35,600 nt of DNA from Seohaeicola zhoushanensis (lineage in GTDB: Bacteria > Pseudomonadota > Alphaproteobacteria > Rhodobacterales > Rhodobacteraceae). Shown one piece after another: positions 9,436 to 17,852 of this stretch; positions within the stretch are counted from its first letter, which is position 1; the number at the start of each line of letters is the position of its first letter. A program made the position numbers and the translations under genes. Location of the stretch: the NCBI RefSeq assembly GCF_014656415.1, contig NZ_BNCJ01000031.1, positions 1-35,600 of the forward strand, given 5' to 3'. The notes below the pieces were generated by a model. The model worked only from the letters and a program-made list of their open reading frames with translations, did no database searches and was not told the origin of the DNA.

Positions 9436-10454
9436 TTTTCAGACTCGATGGCAACGGTCTGTTCGGCAATGAAGTCACGGACTTCCATGGCATCGAGTCC
9501 GGTCGCGGCCTCGACCTTGGCAAAGACCGACTGAGACACCACGTCGCTGATCGCCTTGAACGCCTCCACGTCCGTCGTACTGGCCGAGACCAGATTGTCG
9601 GCAGGTATCTCGTCGTGTACACGAGAGTCGCTCTCGTCCCAGATCTTGCCCCAGAGGCGCGACAGAGTCTCTCCGGTAATCTTCTCGTCGATGGCCTTCT
9701 GCACTTCCGGCGACAGGGAGTCCCACTTGGCACGGTTCATCAGGATGGCGAAGGACCCGCGATAAAACCCGCCGGGCACTTCGTACATGTAGGGGGCGAC
9801 CTCATTTAGGTTGAAGCCCTGCCGCGCATCGATATTCAGCGTCACGCCGTCGGCAGCCTTGGCAGACAGCGTTTCGTAGACCTTGTTTGCGGGAACCTGA
9901 ATGCCGGTTGCGCCAAGCTCAGCCATGACCTCGGAGCCAACGCCGCCGGGAACGCGCACCTTCATGCCCCTGATCGCTGCGAGATCATTGACTTTGTCCA
10001 CGGAGAAAAGCGTCGCCGGACCATGGGCGACAAGGGCCAGGAGCTTGAACTCCTGATGCATGCCCGTGTCTTTCAGGTATTTTTCATAGGCACGCCAATA
10101 CGCGCCGGACAGAGCCTCTGCACCGCCTTGGTACCCGGGAAGTTCGGCCAATTCTGCCGCAGGATAACGGCCCGGCGTGTAACCGTGGAATATATGGGTG
10201 ATGTCGGCAGCGCCGTCCATGACCAGATCGGCCTGGGCAGGCGGGGGAGCGAGACCGAGCTTCAGTTCGGCTGTGACTTCGCCATTGGTGACCTCTTCCA
10301 GAAGCTTGATGAAGGCCGGATAGGCCTCGGCATTCAGGACATGGGTCGGCGGGGCCCAGCTCGAAATGACCAGCGTCTCGGCGTCGGCGGTCGAGAGCGT
10401 TCCAATCAGGACCGCACTCGACAGGATGAGGCTACGGATTGACTTCATGTACAT
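9432..10454 (-). CDS. dctP: TRAP transporter periplasmic solute-binding protein (DctP family)
   Basis: A 340-residue secreted binding protein. A signal peptide is visible (MYMKSIRSL, hydrophobic stretch, cleavage after TADA before ETLVISSW). The mature protein has the DctP signature LAAIRGMKVRVPGG, whose arginine normally binds the ligand carboxylate. ATG at 10454 has GGGAGGAA 5 bases upstream; a second in-frame ATG two codons on is the alternative. It is the first gene of the seven-gene operon running to 738, and the operator-bearing promoter lies about 55-85 bp upstream. The ligand is probably a carboxylate related to aryl acids or arylpyruvates, inferred from the genes behind it. Confidence 0.93.
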   Translation of the reverse strand: MYMKSIRSLILSSAVLIGTLSTADAETLVISSWAPPTHVLNAEAYPAFIKLLEEVTNGEVTAELKLGLAPPPAQADLVMDGAADITHIFHGYTPGRYPAAELAELPGYQGGAEALSGAYWRAYEKYLKDTGMHQEFKLLALVAHGPATLFSVDKVNDLAAIRGMKVRVPGGVGSEVMAELGATGIQVPANKVYETLSAKAADGVTLNIDARQGFNLNEVAPYMYEVPGGFYRGSFAILMNRAKWDSLSPEVQKAIDEKITGETLSRLWGKIWDESDSRVHDEIPADNLVSASTTDVEAFKAISDVVSQSVFAKVEAATGLDAMEVRDFIAEQTVAIESEK

Positions 10455-10506
10455 GGGTTCCTCCCGGTTTGCCGGCGTCCGTTCTCCCGACGGTTCCGGT
10501 CTGAAT

Positions 10507-10537
10507 TTAATTTAACGCGTTAAACAATGGCAATCAA
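10507..10537 (-). promoter_or_regulatory. Promoter with operator copy 1, upstream of dctP
   Basis: On the minus strand, TTGATT (10537-10532), a 17-base spacer and TAAATT (10514-10509) form a sigma70-like promoter. A perfect 14-bp palindrome, TTTAACGCGTTAAA (10511-10524), overlaps the spacer and the -10 box, the usual position for a repressor. The surrounding 21 bp match the site near 18251-18271 at 19 positions. The likely binder is the HpaR homologue at the left end of the window; that is an inference. Confidence 0.75.
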
Positions 10538-10550
10538 GCTGTATTTCCAG

Positions 10551-11327
10551 TCACGCCGAAGCCGAAGTCCCGAAACTGGCTCGAAGCGCCGTCAGGCCAG
10601 ACCGCAGGACACCGACATCCGACCCGACGGCCAGGAAGTTTACGCCTGTTTTCTCATATTGGGCGGCCAGCGTCCGGTCGCTGGTCAGAATTCCAGCTGC
10701 CCGTCCCGCATCCCGAATCCGGCCCAGTGCGTCATTGACTGCCGTCTGGACTTCCGGCGCGCCGGGATTGCCTAGATAGCCCATGTCCGCCGCGAGATCC
10801 GCAGGCCCGACGAAGATGCCGTCGACGCCTTCGACCGTCAGGATTTCGTCCAGCGCAGCAAGGCCCACCGTGCTTTCCACTTGAAGGAGAAGGCAGATTT
10901 GATCATTGGCCGTGTGAAGATAGTCGGGGGTACCGCTGTAGTCAGAGGCGCGCGCCAATGCGGCACCGACACCGCGGACACCACGCGGCGGATAGAGCAC
11001 GGAACGGACCACTTCGCGCGCCTGCGCGCCGCTTTCGATCATTGGCACCAGTAGCGTGCGCGCTCCGATGTCGAGCATCTGTTTGATTTCGGCCCGGTTG
11101 TCGTCGCGAGTGCGCACAACGGCATGCGACCGTTCGCCCACGGCGCGAAGTTGGGCCAACACGTCGCGAAGCCCGTTGGGCCCGTGCTCTGCGTCAATCA
11201 CCATCCAGTCGAAGCCGCAGCCCGAAGCGAGTTCAGCGACAGATGGATCGCCAAGCCCCATCCAGAGACCGATTTGTGTATCGCCGGATTTAAGGCGAGC
11301 CTTGAAGCTGTTCTTGGGGGGCGGCAC
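10551..11327 (-). CDS. hpaI: 4-hydroxy-2-oxoheptanedioate aldolase (HpcH/HpaI)
   Basis: A 258-residue class II aldolase of the HpcH/HpaI family, which splits 4-hydroxy-2-oxoheptane-1,7-dioate into pyruvate and succinate semialdehyde. Visible family segments are KNSFKARLKSGDTQIGLWMG near the N-terminus, DWMVIDAEHGPNG (catalytic His), ARTLLVPMIESG, LLLQVESTVGL (metal-binding Glu) and DGIFVGPADLAADMG. The open frame extends upstream, but the homology starts at KNSF. GTG at 11327, with GAGG before it and just after the hpaH stop at 11336, is the likely start. It is the last gene of the hpa operon and ends about 14 bp before the promoter of the next operon. Confidence 0.92.
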   Translation of the reverse strand: MPPPKNSFKARLKSGDTQIGLWMGLGDPSVAELASGCGFDWMVIDAEHGPNGLRDVLAQLRAVGERSHAVVRTRDDNRAEIKQMLDIGARTLLVPMIESGAQAREVVRSVLYPPRGVRGVGAALARASDYSGTPDYLHTANDQICLLLQVESTVGLAALDEILTVEGVDGIFVGPADLAADMGYLGNPGAPEVQTAVNDALGRIRDAGRAAGILTSDRTLAAQYEKTGVNFLAVGSDVGVLRSGLTALRASFGTSASA

Positions 11328-11335
11328 GGGATACC

Positions 11336-12133
11336 TCAGTTGAAAGAAATGGAAACGGAGCCAAACGAACCGAAGTCTGCATCGACAGTGGTGCCCGGCG
11401 GGCATTCAATTGGCGCGATGAAGCTTCCGGACAGGATCACCTGTCCTGCCTCGATTCGTTGACCGTATTTGCCCATACGCCGGGCCAGCCAGACGATGCC
11501 CATGACTGGATCATCCAACACCGCCGCGCCAAGCCCGGTTGCAACGACCTCGCCGTTCTTGCGCACGATCGCCCCGGTCCAGCGCAGATCTTTCGCATCT
11601 GGCAGGTGGCGTTCGCGGCCCAGCACGATACCCGCGTTGGCGGCATTATCGGCAACAGTGTCGAATATCTGTCGCAGCTGTCCCGTCGCCGGATCGGACC
11701 GCAGAATCCGCGTGTCGAGAATTTCAAGCGAAGGCACAACAGCCTGCGTCGCGGCAAGCACGTCGTCGCGAGTGACGGTACCGTCGATTGGTGCCTTCAT
11801 AACAAAGGCGATCTCGGCCTCGACGCGCGGCTGTATGAAGCGGCCCTTGGAAACGGCGGCGCCGGTCTGGAACAGCATGTCGTCATAGAGCACACCAGAG
11901 TCCGGCGTATCGATCCCGAGCGCCTCCTGCATAACCCTGGAGGTCAGGCCAATTTTCCAGCCGATCACCTTGCGACCGGCCGCCAGCTTCTGCGCCATCT
12001 GGGCGGACTGGATCGCATAGGCGTCGTCCAGTGTTATACCGGGGTGGCGGATTGATAGCAGGCCAATCTGCGTGCGGTCGTCTTCGGCGGCCAAAAGGTC
12101 TGCGGCGGCGATGTCGATCTCCTCCGGGGTCAC
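11336..12133 (-). CDS. hpaH: 2-oxo-hept-4-ene-1,7-dioate hydratase
   Basis: A 265-residue hydratase of the HpaH/MhpD group of the fumarylacetoacetase superfamily, adding water to 2-oxohept-4-ene-1,7-dioate. Family segments are GWKIGLTSRVMQEALGI (about 58-74), DTPDSGVLYDDML, and the metal-ligand stretch IQPRVEAEIAFVM (about 100-112) with the ExE pair. Length agrees with E. coli HpaH (about 267). The start overlaps the stop of the preceding decarboxylase gene by 4 bp, so the two are translationally coupled. Confidence 0.93.
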   Translation of the reverse strand: MTPEEIDIAAADLLAAEDDRTQIGLLSIRHPGITLDDAYAIQSAQMAQKLAAGRKVIGWKIGLTSRVMQEALGIDTPDSGVLYDDMLFQTGAAVSKGRFIQPRVEAEIAFVMKAPIDGTVTRDDVLAATQAVVPSLEILDTRILRSDPATGQLRQIFDTVADNAANAGIVLGRERHLPDAKDLRWTGAIVRKNGEVVATGLGAAVLDDPVMGIVWLARRMGKYGQRIEAGQVILSGSFIAPIECPPGTTVDADFGSFGSVSISFN

Positions 12134-13008
12134 GCCTCGTCCTCCACGGTGTTACGCAGGATGCCGATACCCTCTGCCTCGACCTCGATCACGTCACCCG
12201 GCTTGAGCCAGATCGGCGGATCGAACCGTGCGCCCGCCCCCGTGGGCGTACCACAGACGATCACGTCTCCGGGGACAAGCGTGGTGAAGGTCGAGACATA
12301 GTTCACGATATAGCGGAAGTCGTACATCATCCGAGCCGTCCGGTCGGACTGGCGTATCTCGCCGTTCACCCGGGTCTCGAGCTTGATGTCGTCCAACTGC
12401 TCGGCCCGTTCAAAGGGAACGATCCACGGCCCGATCGAGCCGGAACTGTCCCAGTTCTTACCCTGCGTAACGTTGAACTTGGCGTGGCGAACCCAGTCGC
12501 GGATCGTACCTTCGTTGCACAGGGTGATCGCGGCGATGTGGTCATAGGCGTCGTCACGCGGGATGCGGCGACCGCCTTTGCCGATGATAATGGTCACTTC
12601 GCCTTCGTAATCCAACTGCTCGCTTTCTGGCGGACGCACCAGTGCCGCGCCATGTCCGACAAAGGACCGGGGAAAACGGATGAACACCGACGGATAGGAT
12701 TTCGCGTCTGTTGTGCCGTCCTTGTATTCGGCATTGCGGTCGGGAAAGTTCACACCGATGCAGATCAGCTTTTCCGGGTTTGCGATCGGGATGAGGTAGG
12801 TGACCTCTTCCTCGCGCCACGTCGGGGCACGTCCTTCTGCGGCCGAGACCAACTCGGCCAGTGCACTGGCGTCGATGACCTCTTTCAGGCCCTTGAAGCG
12901 GCTTCCGAATTCGGGTGTCAGGTCGATGATCCCCTGATCGGTGACGACGCCATAGCGATCCGCGCCATTGACGTGAAACGCGACGATGCGGGCGGGGTGA
13001 TAGGTCAT
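12130..13008 (-). CDS. hpaG: FAH-family 5-oxopent-3-ene-1,2,5-tricarboxylate decarboxylase, HpaG-like
   Basis: A 292-residue single-domain fumarylacetoacetate hydrolase-family protein. The core reads LICIGVNFPDRNAEY, LDYEGEVTIIIGKGGR (metal-binding Glu residues) and VPGDVIVCGTPTGAGARFDPP (lid and glycine loop). E. coli HpaG is a two-domain isomerase/decarboxylase of about 430 residues. Here only one domain is present and a separate HpaF-type isomerase is encoded at the head of the operon, so this copy probably does the decarboxylation step. The open frame continues upstream into the dehydrogenase gene; ATG at 13008 with GAGGACG ahead of it fits the family start. The family is certain, the exact step is inferred from context. 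Confidence 0.87.
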   Translation of the reverse strand: MTYHPARIVAFHVNGADRYGVVTDQGIIDLTPEFGSRFKGLKEVIDASALAELVSAAEGRAPTWREEEVTYLIPIANPEKLICIGVNFPDRNAEYKDGTTDAKSYPSVFIRFPRSFVGHGAALVRPPESEQLDYEGEVTIIIGKGGRRIPRDDAYDHIAAITLCNEGTIRDWVRHAKFNVTQGKNWDSSGSIGPWIVPFERAEQLDDIKLETRVNGEIRQSDRTARMMYDFRYIVNYVSTFTTLVPGDVIVCGTPTGAGARFDPPIWLKPGDVIEVEAEGIGILRNTVEDEA

Positions 13009-13018
13009 GGCGACGTCC

Positions 13019-14467
13019 TCATGCAATTCCGCCGAAGCAGAGATATTTGATTTCGACGAATTCCTCGATGCCATAGCGCGATCCCTCACGTCCCAGCCCT
13101 GAGGATTTGATGCCGCCGAAGGGGGCTTCGGCGGTCGAGATCAGGCCGGTGTTGATGCCGACCATCCCGTATTCGAGCTGCTCACCGACCTTCCACGCCC
13201 GCGCCAGATCTCGGGTGTAAAAATAGCTGGCGAGACCGAACTCGGTGTCGTTCGACAAGGCGATGACTCCGTCATCTGTCTCGAACCGGAAGAGCGGCGC
13301 GACGGGTCCGAAAGTTTCCTCCCGCGCGATCGCCATACTCTGGGTGACGCCGGTTAGCACGGTCGGCTCGAAGAAGGTGCCGCCGAGCGCGTGACGGTGT
13401 CCGCCCGAGGCAACCGAGGCACCCTGCGCGGTGGCATCCGCGATGTGCTCTTCGACCTTGGCCACGGCAGCGGCGTCGATCAGCGGTCCGAAGACAGTGC
13501 CCTCGGACATACCGTCACCGACAGGCAGGGTAGCAAGCTTTGCCGAAAGCTTCTCGGCGAAGGCGTCATAGACTCCGGCCTGCACGTAGATTCGGTTCGC
13601 GCAGACGCAGGTCTGGCCGTTGTTGCGGAACTTCGAGACAATCGCCCCCTCGACTGCCGCATCGAGATCGGCGTCGTCAAAGACGATAAAAGGTGCGTTG
13701 CCCCCCAGTTCGAGCGCAAGTTTTTTCACCGTCGGCACCGACTGGCGCATCAGCTCAATCCCGACCTCGGTCGAGCCGGTGAAAGTCAGCTTGCGTGCGG
13801 TCTCACTGCCGGTCATCGCGCCGCCGATGGCACGCGCCGATCCGGTCACGACCGAGAAGAGACCGGGGGGCAGGCCCGCGCGCTCTGCCAACACTGCCAG
13901 CGCGATGGCCGAAAACGGGGTCTGCGACGCGGGTTTCAGCACCATGGCGCAGCCAGCGGCCAGGGCCGGGCCGGCCTTGCGAGTGATCATGGCGTTCGGG
14001 AAATTCCACGGCGTAATCGCTGCCACCACGCCCACGGGCTGTTTGATGACGACGATTCGCTTGTCGACCCCGTGACTGGGGATGACATCTCCGTAAACCC
14101 GTCGCGCTTCTTCGGCGAACCATTCGACGAAGGACGCGCCGTAGAGGATTTCTCCTCGCGCTTCGGGAAGCGGCTTGCCCTGTTCCATGGTCAGGATGCG
14201 GGCGAGATCGTCGGCGTTTTCGACTATCATGTCGTACCAGCGCCGCAGGATCACCGCTCGATCCTTGGCCGTGCGCGCGGCCCAGGATGTCTGGGCAGCC
14301 TTTGCCGCCGCAATGGCCGCGTTTGTCTCAGCTGCACCAAGGTTTGGCACATGCCCGATCACGTCACCGGTTGCAGGGTTGGTGACGGCGATCGCGCCGT
14401 CGCCGGCCGCGATCCAGTCCGAACCGATCAGCGCTGCCTGCCGCAGTAGCGAAGCATCCTTCAGCAT
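13019..14467 (-). CDS. gabD: Succinate-semialdehyde dehydrogenase (NAD(P)+)
   Basis: A 482-residue aldehyde dehydrogenase. Visible motifs are PWNFPNAMITRK (about 153-164), the GSTEVG nucleotide-binding turn, LELGGNAPFIVFDDADLD with general base Glu253, and NNGQTCVCANR with catalytic Cys287. The sequence fits the GabD/SAD group. It oxidises succinate semialdehyde, the product of the HpaI aldolase, to succinate and so closes the pathway into the TCA cycle. ATG at 14467 lies 7 bp after the stop of the type I dioxygenase; a long upstream extension of the frame is out of family and overlaps that gene. Confidence 0.92.
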   Translation of the reverse strand: MLKDASLLRQAALIGSDWIAAGDGAIAVTNPATGDVIGHVPNLGAAETNAAIAAAKAAQTSWAARTAKDRAVILRRWYDMIVENADDLARILTMEQGKPLPEARGEILYGASFVEWFAEEARRVYGDVIPSHGVDKRIVVIKQPVGVVAAITPWNFPNAMITRKAGPALAAGCAMVLKPASQTPFSAIALAVLAERAGLPPGLFSVVTGSARAIGGAMTGSETARKLTFTGSTEVGIELMRQSVPTVKKLALELGGNAPFIVFDDADLDAAVEGAIVSKFRNNGQTCVCANRIYVQAGVYDAFAEKLSAKLATLPVGDGMSEGTVFGPLIDAAAVAKVEEHIADATAQGASVASGGHRHALGGTFFEPTVLTGVTQSMAIAREETFGPVAPLFRFETDDGVIALSNDTEFGLASYFYTRDLARAWKVGEQLEYGMVGINTGLISTAEAPFGGIKSSGLGREGSRYGIEEFVEIKYLCFGGIA

Positions 14468-14474
14468 GGTGTTC

Positions 14475-15455
14475 TCACGGCGCAATGATGGGCGATGCGC
14501 CAAGGGTCGAGGCGACCGGTTCCAACCCTTCGAAAAGCGATCCGTGTTCGAACCATGACCGCGGCGCTGCCGCACCCCAAAGCGTCTGGCGTTGCGGATC
14601 CTTCAGATCCCATCTGATTGCTTCAAGATCAGGATCGACCGTCTGGTAATCCGAGCAATAGATCTCGATCCGGTGACCATCCGGATCGAGGATATACAGG
14701 AAGAAGGCGTTCGAAATCCCGTGCCGCCCCGGTCCGCGTTCGATATTCGCCACATATCCCGTGGTCGACATCAGGTCGAGAAGGTCGATTATGTTCAGCG
14801 GCGTCGGCACCCAGAAGGCGGTATGATGCAGGCGCGGGCCGAGCCCGTTGGTGAAGGCGATGTCGTGCACGCCGCCCTTGCGGTGCGTCCAGGCCGCCCA
14901 GAGACGCTGGCTCTCGCTGTCCTCGGTATATTCGGTGACGCGGAAGCCGATTTCGTTGTAGAAGGCGACCGCCTCGTCGACATCGGGCACGAAGCAGTTG
15001 AAATGGTCGATCCGCAGCGGCTTCACACCCTTGTAGAGCGCATATTTCTGGTGGATCGGCGGCAGGCGATCCATCTTGAAATAGAACTCCATCGGCATGC
15101 CCAAGTGGTCATGCGTGGCCAGCGTGCGGCCCTGGTAGGGACGCTCGACCCAGGCGACCTTGTGTCCCTTGGCCTTGAACCAGTCGTGGGCCTTGTCCAG
15201 TTCGCCTTCGTCAAATACCTTGTAGGACAGGGCCTTGACGTGGGCCGTGTCGGACTTGTGCAGCACCATGCAATGGTGGCCACGTTCCTCCATCGCGCGC
15301 AGATAGACAGTCGTGTCGTCTTCGTCCGTGATCTGCAGGCCAAGCGTGTCGACGTAGAACGACTTGGACGCGGTCAGGTCCTTGACCCCGAAATCCACAT
15401 GGCTAAGCCGGATGATGTTGAAGGGCGGGTACAAGTTCGGTGCGGGAATGGGCAT
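14475..15455 (-). CDS. Homoprotocatechuate 2,3-dioxygenase, type I (VOC superfamily)
   Basis: A 326-residue extradiol dioxygenase of the two-domain vicinal oxygen chelate fold, similar to the Brevibacterium fuscum enzyme (HPCD). It cleaves 3,4-dihydroxyphenylacetate to 5-carboxymethyl-2-hydroxymuconate semialdehyde. The iron ligands expected from HPCD are all present: His151 (RIDHFN), His211 (RLHHTAFW) and Glu264 (GHRIEIY). The second-sphere residues His197 (GGVHDIAF) and Tyr254 (FFLYILDPDG) are also kept, so it should be active. ATG at 15455 follows AGGAG. It lies immediately downstream of a non-homologous type III dioxygenase predicted to do the same reaction. The C-terminal tail is shorter than in HPCD (about 365). 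Confidence 0.92.
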   Translation of the reverse strand: MPIPAPNLYPPFNIIRLSHVDFGVKDLTASKSFYVDTLGLQITDEDDTTVYLRAMEERGHHCMVLHKSDTAHVKALSYKVFDEGELDKAHDWFKAKGHKVAWVERPYQGRTLATHDHLGMPMEFYFKMDRLPPIHQKYALYKGVKPLRIDHFNCFVPDVDEAVAFYNEIGFRVTEYTEDSESQRLWAAWTHRKGGVHDIAFTNGLGPRLHHTAFWVPTPLNIIDLLDLMSTTGYVANIERGPGRHGISNAFFLYILDPDGHRIEIYCSDYQTVDPDLEAIRWDLKDPQRQTLWGAAAPRSWFEHGSLFEGLEPVASTLGASPIIAP

Positions 15456-15470
15456 GGTCTCTCCTTCCGC

Positions 15471-16322
15471 TCACACAGGGAAAATGACGTTGGTTTGTCC
15501 GGTACCGGACGATGGGAAGTATTCGGTCACCACTTCGCAGGGCTTGTCATAGCTGTCCCAGCCAAGCGCGCCGTAAAGCATCGCGGTGTCGTGCATCGAC
15601 CCTTCGCCGCAGCAAAGGTTGGCATAGTCAGACAAAATCTTGAGGAAGGTCGCGTGATCGCCACGCTGCCACATCTCGAGTACGTGCAAGTCCATCTGAC
15701 GGTTAAATTCGGACGAAATGGTGAAGGTGCCGTTGTTGGCGGCATAGTCCTTGTTGGCCCAAATTTTGTGGCTAAGCGACCCGGAGGCGACCAGCAGCAC
15801 CTTGCTGTCAGAGGCTTCGACCGCCTTGCGGATCGCTTCGCCCACGACGCGGCTTTCAGCATGATCGTGCACCGTGCAACAGGCGGCGACCGAGACCACC
15901 TTCATCTCGTGTTCGCGGCTCATGAAGCGCATTGGGACAAGGCTGCCGTATTCCAGTTCAAGACTGTCGAGGTGGTGCGAAAGGGTATAGATGCCCATGT
16001 CCGAAGCGGTGGCGGCGATGGCGTCGCCAAGCTCGGGGTTGCCGAGGTAGTCGTATTCGAGGTCCTGGATGAACTGTGGAAACTCGTTCGAGGTGAACAG
16101 CCCCTTGAAGCTGCTGTTCGCGTTGATGTGGAACCCGGCGTTGATGACCCAGTGGGTGTCACAGATCACCACGGTATCGGCGCCAAGCGCTTTGGCCCGA
16201 CGTGCGATTTCCATGTGCCCGTCAATGGCCGGCTGCCGGGTGCCCTTGATGGGTCCCTCCTGCTCGGACATCAGCATGGTCGGGACGTGCGTACACTTGG
16301 CCGCAAGTACGATTTCGCCCAT
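15471..16322 (-). CDS. hpaD: 3,4-dihydroxyphenylacetate 2,3-dioxygenase, type III (LigB fold)
   Basis: A 283-residue extradiol dioxygenase of the LigB-type fold, the same length as E. coli HpaD and close to it throughout: GxxxLAAKxTHVP at the start, VDTxxxxDTHW-type segment (ICDTHWVINAGFHIN), ASGSLSHKIW and ELFPSSGTGQ-type end (EYFPSSGTGQTN). His13 and His58 are the expected iron ligands. It opens the homoprotocatechuate ring between C2 and C3. ATG at 16322 has GGAGG 8 bases upstream; an in-frame TTG one codon earlier is less likely. It is followed after 15 bp by the unrelated type I enzyme. Confidence 0.95.
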   Translation of the reverse strand: MGEIVLAAKCTHVPTMLMSEQEGPIKGTRQPAIDGHMEIARRAKALGADTVVICDTHWVINAGFHINANSSFKGLFTSNEFPQFIQDLEYDYLGNPELGDAIAATASDMGIYTLSHHLDSLELEYGSLVPMRFMSREHEMKVVSVAACCTVHDHAESRVVGEAIRKAVEASDSKVLLVASGSLSHKIWANKDYAANNGTFTISSEFNRQMDLHVLEMWQRGDHATFLKILSDYANLCCGEGSMHDTAMLYGALGWDSYDKPCEVVTEYFPSSGTGQTNVIFPV

Positions 16323-16346
16323 CAATCTTTCCTCCCAGACTGTTTC

Positions 16347-17852
16347 TCACCCGCCGAGCTTCGGTATCTTGTGCTGCCCTAGCGCGAATGCGACGTTCTT
16401 TTGCTCCATGTAAAAGTCGAAGGACCAGTCACCGCCGTCGCGGCCTATGCCGCTGGCTTTGACTCCGCCGAACGGTGTGGGCAGGTAACGCACATTCTCC
16501 GAGTTCACCCAGATCATCCCGGCTTCCAGCGCATCCGAGAAGCGGAGCGCCCGGGTCAGATCGTTGGTCCAGACGTAGCCCGCCAGCCCATAGGCGATGT
16601 CATTCGCAATGCTCAACGCTTCGCTCTCGTCCTTGAAGCGCAAGGTGGTCAGAACCGGGCCGAAAATTTCCTCTTGTGCAATCCGCATGGACGGCTTGCC
16701 GCCTGTGAACAACGTCGGCTTGACGAACCAACCCTCTCCGCCAGTGGCTTCTCCGCCAGCCGCGATATGGGCTCCATCGCTGCGGGCAACTTCGAAATAG
16801 CCCGTGACCTTGTCGAAATGTGTCTTGTGGATCAGCGGGCCGAGTTCGGTTTGCGGGTCCAGAGGATGACCGATCCGGATGCGATTCACGCGCTCGACAA
16901 GCTTGGCTTCGAAGGCATCGGCCACACTCTCCTGCACCAGAAGGCGCGAGGATGAGGTGCAGCGTTCGCCATTGAGCGAATAGATCATGAAGATCGCGGC
17001 ATCGAGCGCCCGGTCCAGATCGGCGTCCTCGAATACGACGACCGGGTTCTTGCCGCCCAGTTCGAAGTGACACCGCTTTAGCGTGTCGGCGCCCTGTTTC
17101 ATGATCATCGATCCGGTCTTGGACTCGCCCACGAAAGCGATCGCCTTGATGTCCGGGTGTTCGGTCAGCGCCTTGCCCGCATCCTCTCCGAACCCGTTCA
17201 CAAGGTTCAGCACCCCATCAGGCAGTCCCGCCTCCTTGCAAATCTCTGCCAGCAGACGCGCGGTCAAAGGGCTGAATTCGGCAGGCTTGTGGACAACCGT
17301 GCAGCCTGCGGCCAAGGCAGGAGCAATTTTCCAGGTGGACAGCATGAAAGGCGTGTTCCAGGGGGTGATCACCCCCACAGGTCCGATCGGGCTGCGGCTG
17401 GTCACGTTCAGGTGTTCGGTGGTCGGCAGGGACTGGCCGTCGCGTGCACCTGGTGCAAGATCGGCGAAAAAGCGGAAATTCTCCGCGCCCCGCAATGCCG
17501 CCTTGGACATGAAACGGTAGGCCTGTCCGGTATCCCAGCATTCACAGAGTGCGATTTCCTCCGCCCGCTCGACAATGAGGTCGGCAACCCGGTGCAGCAG
17601 TTTCTTGCGCTTGTCACCGGGCATCGCGGCCCAGGCCGGGAAGGCCGCCTTCGCCGCTTTGGCAGCTTCGTCGATATCGGATGCACCGCCACGCGCCACA
17701 TTGCAGATCAGGGAATCGTCCACGGGCGAACGTGTCTCGAAAGTCGTCGCACTCTCGAAATCCTTGCCGTCGATCATGTTCAGGATGCCGACAGCACGGA
17801 ACCGCGCAAGATAGGCGTCCAGCTTTTTCTGATGGGTGGCAAGAACGGTCAT
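16347..17852 (-). CDS. hpaE: 5-carboxymethyl-2-hydroxymuconate-semialdehyde dehydrogenase
   Basis: A 501-residue NAD-dependent aldehyde dehydrogenase oxidising the ring-cleavage semialdehyde to 5-carboxymethyl-2-hydroxymuconate. Visible motifs are VITPWNTPFMLSTWKIAPAL (161-180), GESKTGS, the general base Glu264 in FELGGKNPVVVFEDADLD, the catalytic Cys298 in NGERCTSSSRLL, and EEIFGPVL. The NGERCTS variant around the cysteine is typical of HpaE. Its start overlaps the stop of hpaF (ATGA at 17849-17852). Confidence 0.94.
   Translation of the reverse strand: MTVLATHQKKLDAYLARFRAVGILNMIDGKDFESATTFETRSPVDDSLICNVARGGASDIDEAAKAAKAAFPAWAAMPGDKRKKLLHRVADLIVERAEEIALCECWDTGQAYRFMSKAALRGAENFRFFADLAPGARDGQSLPTTEHLNVTSRSPIGPVGVITPWNTPFMLSTWKIAPALAAGCTVVHKPAEFSPLTARLLAEICKEAGLPDGVLNLVNGFGEDAGKALTEHPDIKAIAFVGESKTGSMIMKQGADTLKRCHFELGGKNPVVVFEDADLDRALDAAIFMIYSLNGERCTSSSRLLVQESVADAFEAKLVERVNRIRIGHPLDPQTELGPLIHKTHFDKVTGYFEVARSDGAHIAAGGEATGGEGWFVKPTLFTGGKPSMRIAQEEIFGPVLTTLRFKDESEALSIANDIAYGLAGYVWTNDLTRALRFSDALEAGMIWVNSENVRYLPTPFGGVKASGIGRDGGDWSFDFYMEQKNVAFALGQHKIPKLGG

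Noticed and set aside
14592-16382. A 596-codon plus-strand open frame
   Set aside because: It runs antisense to the two dioxygenase genes, which are unmistakable on the minus strand; long shadow frames are expected in GC-rich coding DNA.
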